Positions 35,356-43,833 of a stretch of DNA of 64,000 nucleotides are shown here, one piece after another. Both the position numbers and the translations under genes were made by a program. The stretch's first letter is position 1; the number at the start of each line of letters is the position of its first letter. Location of the stretch: NCBI GenBank assembly GCA_022652735.1, contig JALCRP010000002.1, positions 124,001-188,000 of the forward strand, given 5' to 3'. Under the pieces are notes generated by a model. The model made no database searches, was not told the DNA's origin, and was given only the letters and a program-made list of their open reading frames with translations. This stretch comes from Faecalibacterium sp. Lineage in GTDB: Bacteria; Bacillota; Clostridia; Oscillospirales; Ruminococcaceae.

Positions 35356-36516
35356 GTGAAACTGCTGCATCTTTCGGATCTGCATATCGGGAAAACGCTT
35401 GGCGGGGTAAGCCTGCTGGAAGATCAGCGCGCCGTTCTGGGCGAGATACTGCGCCTGATCGACGCCGAAAAACCGGACGCCGTGCTGGTGGCCGGAGATT
35501 TGTATGATCGCTCAAACCCATCGGAGGATGCCGTGCGCCTTGCCGATTGGTGGATTGGCGAAGCCGCCGGCCGCGGGGCGCCGCTTTGTATCACAAGCGG
35601 CAACCATGATGCCGCGGGGCGTATTGCCTATCTCGGCCGCGTGGCGGCACGGGCGGGCGTCTATCTGCCACATGTTGTCGAGCCGGGATTCAGCGGGCTG
35701 GCGCGCGTGGCGCTTAAGGATTCGGCCGGCCCTGTGGAGATTACGCTGCTGCCCTTTGTGCGCCCGGCTACCGTGCGCGCTGCTTTGCCGGCATGCGGCT
35801 GCGGCACAACACAGCAGGCCGTGCAGGCGTTGCTGGCGGCGTATGCGCCGCAAAAGGGGATGCGCAGCGTTTTGGTGGCACATCAGCTGGTTTTGGCGGG
35901 CGGCAAAGCGCCCGAAACCGGCGGCAGCGAGGAGCTTTTGGTGGGCGGCGTGGATAATATCGACGCCGCGCTGTTTGACGCCTATCAGTATGTGGCGCTG
36001 GGGCATATCCATCGCGCCCAAAACGTGAAAGGCCCTCGTATCCGCTATTGTGGCGCGCCGATGCAGTTTGCGCGCGATGAGGCCGGGCAGGAAAAATCGG
36101 CCACGCTTGCCACGATGGATGCCGCGGGCCATGTCACGATTGAGACGGCCGCGCTGACGCCGCCGCACAAAATCCAGCACCTTACGGGCCGGCTGGAAGC
36201 GCTTTTGGCGCCAGGCTTTGGCCCCGGGCAAAAAGAGGATGACTACTATTTTATTACGCTGACGGACGCGATGCTGCCCACCGCCCCGCTTGACCGCCTA
36301 AAAATGAAATATCCGAACCTCCTTGGTTTGGATTTCGACCGGGGCGCGCCGCTGACGGCGGGCGTCGCCAACGCCGCGCAAAGCCTGCACGGCAAGGCGC
36401 TGGCAGAGCTGTTTGGCGAGTTTTTCGCCGCGCGCAACGGCCGCCCGCTGAATGAGCAGGAAACGGCGGTTTTGGCGGAAATTCTTGCACAGCAGAAAGC
36501 GGGGGAAGGCGAATGA
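35356..36516 (+). CDS. sbcD: Exonuclease SbcCD, nuclease subunit SbcD
   Basis: The 386-residue subunit is a Mre11-type metallophosphoesterase: 'HLSDLHIGKTLGG', 'LVAGDLYDR', 'SGNHD' and 'YVALGHIHRAQ' supply the two-metal ligands. Start is GTG at 35356, nine bases after AAGGAG; the open frame continues upstream without similarity. With SbcC it opens DNA hairpins and processes blocked ends. It shares four bases with sbcC. Confidence 0.94.
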   Translation: MKLLHLSDLHIGKTLGGVSLLEDQRAVLGEILRLIDAEKPDAVLVAGDLYDRSNPSEDAVRLADWWIGEAAGRGAPLCITSGNHDAAGRIAYLGRVAARAGVYLPHVVEPGFSGLARVALKDSAGPVEITLLPFVRPATVRAALPACGCGTTQQAVQALLAAYAPQKGMRSVLVAHQLVLAGGKAPETGGSEELLVGGVDNIDAALFDAYQYVALGHIHRAQNVKGPRIRYCGAPMQFARDEAGQEKSATLATMDAAGHVTIETAALTPPHKIQHLTGRLEALLAPGFGPGQKEDDYYFITLTDAMLPTAPLDRLKMKYPNLLGLDFDRGAPLTAGVANAAQSLHGKALAELFGEFFAARNGRPLNEQETAVLAEILAQQKAGEGE

Positions 36517-39263
36517 AACCCGAAAAGCTCGAAATGCAGGCCTTTGGCTCCTATGCAGAAAAAACTGTGATCGATTTTTCCCGCTTCGGCGAAAATGCGC
36601 TTTTTTTGATTGCGGGCGATACCGGTGCGGGCAAAACCACGATCTTCGATGCAATCTCGTATGCGTTGTTCGGCACGGCGAGCGGCGGCGAGGACGGCCG
36701 AAAGGCGAAATCGCTGCGCAGCCAGTATAGGGATGAAACCGTCGAGCCGTATGTCGATTTTACGTTTTCTTACCGCGGGAAAATGTATCGAGTGCGCCGC
36801 AATATGGAGTATCTCGGCGCGGCCAAACGCGGGGGCGGAAGCGCCAAGCGCGATGCCGCTGTGGTGCTGTATCTGCCCGACGGCAACGTAAAGGATTGTA
36901 CGCGCGCGAAAGAAGTAGATGAGGCCATCATCTCGATCTTGGACTTTGACCAAAGCCAGTTCTCGCGCATCTCTATGATTGCGCAAGGAGAGTTTCGCCG
37001 GCTGCTGATGGCAAAAAGCGACGAACGCGAAGCGATTTTCCGCAAAATATTTGGCACAGAGACATTCTCGGCCTTTCAGGAGACGCTGCGCACGGAGTTT
37101 TTAGCCGCCGATGCGGCCCGTGAGCGCAAAAAGCAGGATGTTCTGCGGGATATGGCGCAGGCTGTGTGGCCCGCCGAAAACGAGCGGACGCCCGCTATGC
37201 CAAAGCCGGCCGGAGAAAATGCATCGGCGCCCGCCGAGGCAGCAGAAACGCCCGCCGAAAAGCCTTTGGAAGCGGTTTTGGCCGCGGCGACGGGAAACGC
37301 TTATGCCGCGCCGGATTTTTTGGCGGCCCTGAAATTGCAAAAAAAGGCCGACCGTGCCGCGGCAGACGCAAAGGAAGAAGCGAGAAAAGCCGCCCGCGCC
37401 GCACAGGATGCGCTGGTGCGAAAGATTACGGCCGGCGAGGCGCTGAACCGTGATCTGGACGAGCTTGCGGCGCAGCAGGCACACCAAAAGACGCTGGAAG
37501 CCAGCCGGGCGCAGGCCGATGCCCGCGCGGCCAAGCTCGACCGCGCCCGCAAGGCGGCCTTTGCCGCGCCGGAATACCGCCGCAGAGAAGACAGTGCCGC
37601 CGCGCTGGCACAAGCGCAAAAGCAGGGCGAGGAGCTGAAAGCACAGCAGAAGGCAACCGAACGGCAGGCCCAAGCAGCCGAGGCCGCGGCAAAAGCTGCG
37701 CAAACCGAGGCCGCACAGCTGCCCGCCTTACAGGCGGCGGCCGCCCTTTTACAGCAGTTGCCGGAAGGCTTTGCCGCGTTGGGCAGCTTACAGGCCGCCG
37801 CGGGCAAAGCGCTGGTGGCTTGGCAGCAGAAAAAGTGCGACGCAGAAAAAGTAGCCGCACAACAAAACGAGGCAACCACTGCCTTTTTGCAGAATCAGGC
37901 GGGCATTTTGGCCCAAACGCTGCGCGTGGGCGAGCCGTGCCCCGTATGCGGCGCGCGGGAACATCCCTGTCCGCATGCCGCCCCGGCCGGAAACGTAACG
38001 CAGGAAGAAGTGGAACGCCTGCAAGCGGCGGCCCGCCATGCGTCCGAGGCAGCAGCAGAAAGCGAATCTGCCGCGCAGCAGGCGGCGGCGGCCGCCGCCG
38101 CAAAGGCTGCCTCGCTGGCCGATACAGCCCAAAAGGCTGGGCTGCCGATGGACGCCGAGACGGCAAAGGCCGATTGGGCTACCTGTGGGGCACAGGCCCG
38201 GCAGCGGCTGGAGCAGGTTACGGCCGAAGCTTCCCGGCGCAAAACGGCGCTGGATGCGGCCACACAGGCGCTGCAAACCGCTGCCGCCGCACAAGAGCGG
38301 CTGAACGGCAGCTTGCAGGCGCTGGAAAAATCTCTGCCGGAGCTGCGCCGCGCCGCCGAAAGCGCGGCGGATGCCTTTGCCGCAGCTTTGCAGGAGCGCG
38401 GCTTTGCCACCGAACAGGATTTTTTGGCGGCGCAAATGCCGGAGGCCGAGCAGCGGCACGCACAGGAAAATTTGGATCAGTACCGAAAGGCCGTAGAGGG
38501 CTGCGCCGCCACTTTGAAAATACTGGCCACGCGCACGGCGGGCAAAACGCCCGCCCCGCTTGCGGCATGGAAAGCAGAATGCACCGCGCTTGAAGCTGCC
38601 CAGCAAGATGCCGCGGCGGCCTGTATGGTGCTGGAAAAACGCCTTGCCGCCAACGAGCGCACCGCCCGGCAAACAGAGGCGGATTTTGCCGCTTTACAGG
38701 CGGCCGACGGCCGCTATGCCGCGCTGCGCAGCCTGTACGGTACAGCGCTTGGGCGCCAGCAGGGCCAAAAGGATAAGCTGACCTTCGAGGCGTATATTTT
38801 GCGCTACTATTTCGGGCAGGTGCTGGAGGCCGCCAACCGGCGCCTTGGCACGATCTCGGGCGGCGCATATGCGTTGGCCCTGAAAGAGGCAGGCGGCGAC
38901 GGCCGCAGCCAGTTTGGGCTGGATCTGGACGTCATCAGCTACGCCACAGGCGGGCGGCGGGATGTGTCCACGCTTTCGGGCGGCGAAAGCTTTGAGGCAT
39001 CGCTTGCGCTTGCGCTCGGGCTTTCGGATGCGGCGCAAAATGCGGGCGGTGTGCGTATCGACAGCCTGTTTATCGACGAGGGCTTCGGCTCGCTCGATCA
39101 CGAGGTACTGAACCGCGCCGTGGATACGCTGGCGGGCCTGACGCAGGGCAGCCGCATGGTGGGCGTGATTTCGCACGTGGATACGCTGGCCGAGCGCATC
39201 CCGAACCAGATTCTTGTAAAAAAGGGCGCGCACGGCAGCAGCCTGACGCAAATTCTCGGATGA
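36513..39263 (+). CDS. sbcC: Exonuclease SbcCD, ATPase subunit SbcC
   Basis: The 916-residue protein is an SMC/Rad50-type ATPase: Walker A GDTGAGKT (35-42), long Ala/Gln/Glu-rich coiled coils, a zinc hook CPVC near residue 476, signature '[19 protein letters not shown]' near 821 and Walker B '[12 protein letters not shown]' near 850. The coils are unusually alanine-rich. An ATGA overlap couples it to sbcD. Confidence 0.95.
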   Translation: MKPEKLEMQAFGSYAEKTVIDFSRFGENALFLIAGDTGAGKTTIFDAISYALFGTASGGEDGRKAKSLRSQYRDETVEPYVDFTFSYRGKMYRVRRNMEYLGAAKRGGGSAKRDAAVVLYLPDGNVKDCTRAKEVDEAIISILDFDQSQFSRISMIAQGEFRRLLMAKSDEREAIFRKIFGTETFSAFQETLRTEFLAADAARERKKQDVLRDMAQAVWPAENERTPAMPKPAGENASAPAEAAETPAEKPLEAVLAAATGNAYAAPDFLAALKLQKKADRAAADAKEEARKAARAAQDALVRKITAGEALNRDLDELAAQQAHQKTLEASRAQADARAAKLDRARKAAFAAPEYRRREDSAAALAQAQKQGEELKAQQKATERQAQAAEAAAKAAQTEAAQLPALQAAAALLQQLPEGFAALGSLQAAAGKALVAWQQKKCDAEKVAAQQNEATTAFLQNQAGILAQTLRVGEPCPVCGAREHPCPHAAPAGNVTQEEVERLQAAARHASEAAAESESAAQQAAAAAAAKAASLADTAQKAGLPMDAETAKADWATCGAQARQRLEQVTAEASRRKTALDAATQALQTAAAAQERLNGSLQALEKSLPELRRAAESAADAFAAALQERGFATEQDFLAAQMPEAEQRHAQENLDQYRKAVEGCAATLKILATRTAGKTPAPLAAWKAECTALEAAQQDAAAACMVLEKRLAANERTARQTEADFAALQAADGRYAALRSLYGTALGRQQGQKDKLTFEAYILRYYFGQVLEAANRRLGTISGGAYALALKEAGGDGRSQFGLDLDVISYATGGRRDVSTLSGGESFEASLALALGLSDAAQNAGGVRIDSLFIDEGFGSLDHEVLNRAVDTLAGLTQGSRMVGVISHVDTLAERIPNQILVKKGAHGSSLTQILG

Positions 39264-39278
39264 GAAAGGGAAAACAAA

Positions 39279-39626
39279 ATGAACATTCAGATTTTCGGCA
39301 GCGCCAAAAGCTTTGATACCAAAAAGGCCCAGCGCTGGTTTCAGGAGCGTGGCGTGAAGTTTCAATATATCGACCTAAAGGAAAAGCCCATGAGCCGCGG
39401 CGAATTTGACAGCGTGAAGCACGCCGTCGGCGGCTACGAGGCGATGCTCGACCCGGCCGCGAAAGATAAAAAGACGCTGGTACTGGTACAATGCCTGATC
39501 GAATATCAGCGCGAAGATAAGCTGTTTGAGAACCAGCAGCTTTTGAAAACGCCGATTGTACGCAACGGCCCAAAGGCAACCATCGGCTGCGCGCCCGAGG
39601 TATGGGAGGCTTGGCGGCAGGCATAA
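39279..39626 (+). CDS. ArsC-family (YffB/Spx-like) protein lacking the N-terminal Cys
   Basis: The 115-residue protein has the thioredoxin-like ArsC fold: 'MNIQIFGSAKSFDTKKAQRW', 'FQYIDLKEKPMSRGEF' and 'LKTPIVRNGPKATIG'. Where arsenate reductases and Spx have the active Cys after the first strand, this protein has AKSFD, so arsenate reduction by the classical route is not expected. The only Cys residues are in 'VQCLI' and near the end. It follows sbcC by 15 bases and may be co-transcribed. Confidence 0.8.
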   Translation: MNIQIFGSAKSFDTKKAQRWFQERGVKFQYIDLKEKPMSRGEFDSVKHAVGGYEAMLDPAAKDKKTLVLVQCLIEYQREDKLFENQQLLKTPIVRNGPKATIGCAPEVWEAWRQA

Positions 39627-39628
39627 AC

Positions 39629-39665
39629 AAAAAACGCCCCGGCGGGAAAATACCCGCCGGGGCGC
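39629..39665 (-). terminator. Terminator after the YwaF-like gene
   Basis: A strong GC stem (gcgccccggcggg / cccgccggggcg) followed on the minus strand by TTTTTT; no T-run on the plus strand. Confidence 0.85.
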
Positions 39666-39723
39666 TGCCTTATAGAACTTTTTAGAGAAAAGGAGAAATC
39701 CGGTAGCCTGCCGAAAAGCGGCC

Positions 39724-40455
39724 TTACTCGGCTTTGCCGCGGCGCGCTTTCCACAGCGCAAGCTGCAGCGGAAAATACATGATCTCAATCAGCAAAAGGG
39801 CAAACAGCGCATAGCCGAACAGATACCCGCCGCCGAACGTCATTTGCAGCCATTCCAGCGGGCTGCCCGCAGGCGGCGCTTCCAAAAACAAAAAGTTGGT
39901 GCCCCAAAAATGATCGAGCAGCTTTGTCAGCGGGGCAAAGCCCAGCAAAAACAGCACACAGGAGCCTGCGCCCCGCACGGGATGCGGCCGACGGCCTCGC
40001 GCCAGCTGAAATACGATATAGGCCGCCAGCAGCCCATGAAATACAAAACTTTGTGTGCTCAAAAGGTTGAACGGCGGTTGGGGCGTCCAATCCGGGAAAA
40101 GCAACGCCCCGATTGTGCCGGGCAGGCACAGGCCGTACAGTACATCCAGCAAAAACGGGTACGGCCAAAAAGCGTCCAACAAGATTAGGAACATGGCGAA
40201 CCCGCAGAGATAAAAAGGCAGGCTGCCGGCCCAAAACTGGCCTTTTTGCCAAAGGAATATATCTTTGGCAAGCTCTGTTGCGGGCAGCGCACAGGCGAGC
40301 AGACGGGCCAACAGCCTGCCATGCCCGCGCCCAAAGCGGCACACAAGCACTGTGCCCGCCAAAAGGGCAAGCAGCCAAGCCCAGTGTGCCGGCCCAAACA
40401 GCGCAAACCCACTGCCCGCGGGCAGCTCAGAGGCCGTCAGCCAGAAGGCACCCAT
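39724..40455 (-). CDS. YwaF/TIGR02206-family membrane protein
   Basis: The 243-residue protein has about seven hydrophobic segments. 'FGPAHWAWLLALLAGTVLV', 'LPFYLCGFAMFLILLDAFWP' and 'STQSFVFHGLLAAYIVFQLA' match the TIGR02206 integral membrane family, whose function is unknown. It lies 21 bases after the threonine aldolase gene on the same strand, so the two are likely co-transcribed. Confidence 0.78.
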   Translation of the reverse strand: MGAFWLTASELPAGSGFALFGPAHWAWLLALLAGTVLVCRFGRGHGRLLARLLACALPATELAKDIFLWQKGQFWAGSLPFYLCGFAMFLILLDAFWPYPFLLDVLYGLCLPGTIGALLFPDWTPQPPFNLLSTQSFVFHGLLAAYIVFQLARGRRPHPVRGAGSCVLFLLGFAPLTKLLDHFWGTNFLFLEAPPAGSPLEWLQMTFGGGYLFGYALFALLLIEIMYFPLQLALWKARRGKAE

Positions 40456-40476
40456 GCAAAGCCCCTCCCTCTTGTT

Positions 40477-41499
40477 TTATTTTGCCGCAGCGGCCAGCGC
40501 GCGCAAAAACGCGTCTATGCTTTCGGGCTGTGTGGCCCAGCTTGTTACAAGGCGAATGGCAGTGTGCGAGGCATCGGGCTTCGACGAAAACTCAAAACTG
40601 AAATCCGGCGCGAGCTTTTCCACAACTGCGTCCGGCAGGATGGGGAACTGCTGGTTTGTTTCGCTGTGGGAGGCAAACGGATAGCCCAGCGCGGCAATGC
40701 CATCGCGCAGGCGCAGCGCCAGCGCATTTTCGTGGCGGCCAAGCTCGGTATAGAGATCATTTTGTAGCAAAACTTCAAACTGTACCCCAAGCATCCATCC
40801 TTTTGCCAGCATACCGCCGCGCTGCTTGATATTGTAGCGAAAACAGGGCTTCAAACGTGCATTCAAGATCACAAGCGCCTCGCCGAACAGCGCGCCGTTT
40901 TTGGTGCCGCCGATATAAAAGGCATCGGCCAATTCGCCCAGCTGCGGCAACGTAACGGCCCCGGCGGCCAGCGCGCTGCCAAGGCGCGCGCCATCGAGAT
41001 ACAGCAAAAGCCCCAGCTCGTCGCACACGGCGCGCAGCGCTTTCAGCTGTGCATAGGAGTAAAGGGTGCCCACTTCCGTCGTTTCGCTGACATACACAAG
41101 CGCCGGCTTTACCATGTGCTCTGTCGTGTTGGCGGCATAGGCGGCGCGCACAGCCTCGGGCGTCAGGCGGCCGTCATCGGCCGGGCAGGCGATGCATTTG
41201 TGGCCCGTGGCCTCGATCGCACCTGTCTCGTGGACGCAGACATGGCCGGTACTCGCCGCGATCACAGCCTCATACGGCCGCAAAAAGGCGCTGATCGCCG
41301 TCTGGTTGGTTTGGGTGCCGCCCACAAGGATATGGACATCGGCATCCGGACGGCCGCAGGCGGCGCGGATCAACGCATGCGCATGCTCGGAATGCGGATC
41401 AAGCGAATAGCCGAAATTGCCCTCGAGGTTGGCTGCCTCCATTGCCTTTAGAATCAGCGGATGGCAGCCCTCGCTGTAATCGTTGGTGAAACGGATCAT
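40477..41499 (-). CDS. Low-specificity L-threonine aldolase (beta-eliminating lyase family)
   Basis: The 340-residue PLP enzyme splits threonine or allo-threonine into glycine and acetaldehyde. It has 'FTNDYSEGCHPLILKAMEAA', 'ILVGGTQTNQTAISAFLRPY', 'VYVSETTEVGTLYSYAQLKA', 'LYLDGARLGSALA' and the PLP lysine in 'YIGGTKNGALFGEA'. The start is ATG 41499 after GGAGTG; the open frame further upstream is promoter DNA. Confidence 0.88.
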   Translation of the reverse strand: MIRFTNDYSEGCHPLILKAMEAANLEGNFGYSLDPHSEHAHALIRAACGRPDADVHILVGGTQTNQTAISAFLRPYEAVIAASTGHVCVHETGAIEATGHKCIACPADDGRLTPEAVRAAYAANTTEHMVKPALVYVSETTEVGTLYSYAQLKALRAVCDELGLLLYLDGARLGSALAAGAVTLPQLGELADAFYIGGTKNGALFGEALVILNARLKPCFRYNIKQRGGMLAKGWMLGVQFEVLLQNDLYTELGRHENALALRLRDGIAALGYPFASHSETNQQFPILPDAVVEKLAPDFSFEFSSKPDASHTAIRLVTSWATQPESIDAFLRALAAAAK

Positions 41500-41569
41500 A
41501 CGAAACACTCCTGTACTATTTTTTCCCTTTTTCGCCGAAAAATACGGCCGAATGCCATCATTGTACCAC

Positions 41570-41578
41570 TTTTTCACA
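41570..41578 (-). promoter_or_regulatory. Extended -10 promoter for the threonine aldolase gene
   Basis: Minus-strand TGGTACAAT, about 70 bases before the start; no good -35. Confidence 0.5.
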
Positions 41579-41598
41579 AAAATACCATGCCTTGTGTT

Positions 41599-41627
41599 TT
41601 GCGTTCCCGCAGGGGGTGTGATATACT
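41599..41627 (+). promoter_or_regulatory. Promoter for the gene at 41686
   Basis: TTGCGT (41599-41604), a 17-base spacer and TATACT (41622-41627), 58 bases before the start. Confidence 0.65.
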
Positions 41628-41685
41628 GATTTAGTGTAACGTCCGGGGCAACTTTTGTGCGCCCCGAGGAACGAAGGAGAACACT

Positions 41686-42567
41686 ATGGCAATAATGACG
41701 AAAGAAGAACACGAACGCAACCAGCGCCGCCGTATGCGGCAGCTGCTGGGCCTGCTGCTCGGGGCTTTGATCCTGATCGGCACTGTGGCGGTTGTGCGCG
41801 CGGCGGCCGGCGCGATCGGCGGCCTGTTTGATAAAACGGACGAATATACCCAGTATGCAGATAAGCTCGAGGGCTTCGTCATGTTTGATCCCTTGCCTTT
41901 CGACGGTATCGAAAACATGGACGATACCACGCTGCGCTCGGCCGCCGTTTGGGGCACAGTGTATGGCATCATGGATACGAAAAGCGGCTTTGACAGCTAT
42001 TCACGCGACCCGGACACGGATATGGTGATGCTGCCGAGCGTCGAGGTGGACGCCTATTTGGCCAAAGTGCTCGGCCCCACCTTTAAGATGGACCATAAAA
42101 GCTTCGACATGGAAGATATGACGATCACGTATGACGATGTGAATCAATGCTATCTGATCCCGGTAACCAGCAGCGTCGGCTCCTATACGCCGATGGTGAC
42201 GAAGATGTTCAAGCGCAACGGCAAGCTGTATGTAACGATGGGCTATGTGCCGGTAACGGATGAGTTTGACATTACTACTTCCACCTCAAACCAGCCGACG
42301 AAGTATATGGATTATGTCTTCAGCCGCACAAACGGCAACTGGTTCCTTTCGGGTTTGACCGAAAGCGAGACAAAGGCTGCGGCCGCTTCGGCCACGCCGG
42401 CGCCCGGCGCTTCCAGCGCGGCGCTGACGGAATCTGACGTGGAAAGCGCGATTCTTGCCGGCGTAAACGGCGAGGAGGGCACGGCGGCTTCTGCTTCGGC
42501 GAGCAGCGAGGCCGCCTCGGACGCAGCATCGTCCGAGAGCGCTTCTTCCGGCAGCGAAGCTGCCTAA
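41686..42567 (+). CDS. Hypothetical anchored extracytoplasmic protein with Ser/Ala tail
   Basis: I do not recognise a family in this 293-residue protein. It has a basic cytosolic start (KEEHERNQRRRMRQ), one membrane segment (about residues 19-40), then a beta-rich domain (residues 45-225) with 'MTITYDDVNQCYLIPVTSSV' and 'YVTMGYVPVTDEFDIT', and a low-complexity Ser/Ala/Glu tail of about 60 residues. The layout resembles an anchored lipoprotein-like scaffold outside the membrane. It has its own promoter and terminator. Confidence 0.7.
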   Translation: MAIMTKEEHERNQRRRMRQLLGLLLGALILIGTVAVVRAAAGAIGGLFDKTDEYTQYADKLEGFVMFDPLPFDGIENMDDTTLRSAAVWGTVYGIMDTKSGFDSYSRDPDTDMVMLPSVEVDAYLAKVLGPTFKMDHKSFDMEDMTITYDDVNQCYLIPVTSSVGSYTPMVTKMFKRNGKLYVTMGYVPVTDEFDITTSTSNQPTKYMDYVFSRTNGNWFLSGLTESETKAAAASATPAPGASSAALTESDVESAILAGVNGEEGTAASASASSEAASDAASSESASSGSEAA

Positions 42568-42581
42568 CACAAGCACAATGT

Positions 42582-42624
42582 AAAAAAGCACCCCGCGGCC
42601 CATCGGCTGCGGGGTGCTTTTTTG
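42582..42624 (+). terminator. Terminator after the 41686 gene
   Basis: aaaaaagcaccccgc with gcggggtgctttttt around an inner stem, 15 bases after the stop. The symmetrical A and T runs could also serve the convergent gene at 42646. Confidence 0.9.
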
Positions 42625-42645
42625 GCAAAAACAAAATGCAAAAAA

Positions 42646-42876
42646 TCAGACAAGCTCTACTTTGTATTCAAACTTGTAGGTTTCCTGCAGCTTTTTGACG
42701 GTCGGTTCGCAATCCTCGATAAAGCTCGGCTCGTAGACGGAATTGCCGTTATGGGCCTTTTTGTAATCTTCTACGACCTGCTGAAGCTTCGCCCAGCCCT
42801 CGTTTTGCAGATTCTGATCGACTTCCTCGGGGAAAGAAATGATAAATTCGCGGTGTTGTGGGATACGTGCTTTCAT
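42646..42876 (-). CDS. Small hypothetical protein downstream of tatD
   Basis: The 76-residue protein (start 'MKARIPQHREFIISFPEEVD') is not recognised. It is charged and probably mostly helical in the middle (LQQVVEDYKKAHNG), with no membrane segment. AAGGAG lies nine bases before the ATG, and the gene starts 13 bases after the tatD stop, so it looks like a real third gene of the metG-tatD operon. Confidence 0.7.
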   Translation of the reverse strand: MKARIPQHREFIISFPEEVDQNLQNEGWAKLQQVVEDYKKAHNGNSVYEPSFIEDCEPTVKKLQETYKFEYKVELV

Positions 42877-42889
42877 AGGTGATTTCTCC

Positions 42890-43726
42890 TTACTTGATTT
42901 GAAACGCCCGGCGGGCGTTTGCATCGGTGATTTGGAATATCTCAGAGGGCGTAACGCCCTTGAGCGCGGCAACTGTTTCGCCCACATAGGCGATCATGGA
43001 AGAATCACAGCGCTGCCCGCGGCAGGGCTGCGGCGCCATATAGGGGCAATCGGTTTCGAGCACAAGCTGCCCAAGCGGCGCGGCGGCAATGGCCTTTGCG
43101 GCGCGGTGCGCGCCCTGCCAAGTGCAGGCCCCGCCAAAGCCGAGATATAAACCCTGCGCCGTAAGCCACGCGGCATCCTCGGCGCTGCCGGAATAGCAGT
43201 GGACGATGCCTTTCGGGCGATATTTTTTCAGCAGGGCGTAAACCTCGGCGTGGGCCTCGCGGTCGTGCACGATGATGGGCTTATCCAGCGCAAGCGAAAG
43301 GCGAATCTCGGCCTCAAACAAGGCGAGCTGCGCCTCGGCGGGCACAGGCCAGTGATGGTCAAGCCCGCACTCGCCGATGGCAACCACCTTTGGGTCGGAA
43401 AAATAAGGCATCAGGTCGTCCAGCTCGGCGCGCCAATCGCCGTGATATTTGGTGATCGTCGGGGCAAGCTGGCCGGGCGGGCAGGTATCCGCGGGCAGCA
43501 GGCTTTCGGGGTGGATGCCGATGGCGGCATATATAAAATCATATCGGTGCGCCATCGCCACGCAGGCGGCGGCATCGCCGCTGCTGGTGGCCTGCTCGCA
43601 AATGCCCGAAACGCCCTTTGCGGGCAAAGAGGCGAGCAGTGCGTCGCGGTCGGCATCAAAATCGGCGCTGGTATAATGCGCATGGGTATCGAAAATCGGG
43701 CCGGGAACAAAAGATGCGTCGCCCAT
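42890..43726 (-). CDS. TatD-family metal-dependent deoxyribonuclease
   Basis: The 278-residue protein has the TatD metal ligands in order: 'FDTHAHYTSADFD', 'IGECGLDHHW', 'IIVHDREAHAEV', 'IVHCYSGS' and 'ETDCPYMAPQPCRGQ'. Such enzymes are 3'-5' DNases acting in repair. Pairing with metG upstream is common in Firmicutes. A start at 43726 follows AAGGAGG. Confidence 0.9.
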   Translation of the reverse strand: MGDASFVPGPIFDTHAHYTSADFDADRDALLASLPAKGVSGICEQATSSGDAAACVAMAHRYDFIYAAIGIHPESLLPADTCPPGQLAPTITKYHGDWRAELDDLMPYFSDPKVVAIGECGLDHHWPVPAEAQLALFEAEIRLSLALDKPIIVHDREAHAEVYALLKKYRPKGIVHCYSGSAEDAAWLTAQGLYLGFGGACTWQGAHRAAKAIAAAPLGQLVLETDCPYMAPQPCRGQRCDSSMIAYVGETVAALKGVTPSEIFQITDANARRAFQIK

Positions 43727-43833
43727 ACAGGCCTCCTTGCGAAAAATGGGCAAAAGCCCGGGAAAGCGGCATTGCGGCAGATGCACACCGAAAAAAGCAA
43801 AGCACATGCCGCAGTAAGAAATACCGCCTTAAA

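Noticed and set aside
35084-35521. Extended N terminus of the patatin gene up to 35521
   Set aside because: The extra frame overlaps the sbcD promoter and gene start, has no similarity, and a TTG with a strong AGGAGG site sits exactly where the family begins.
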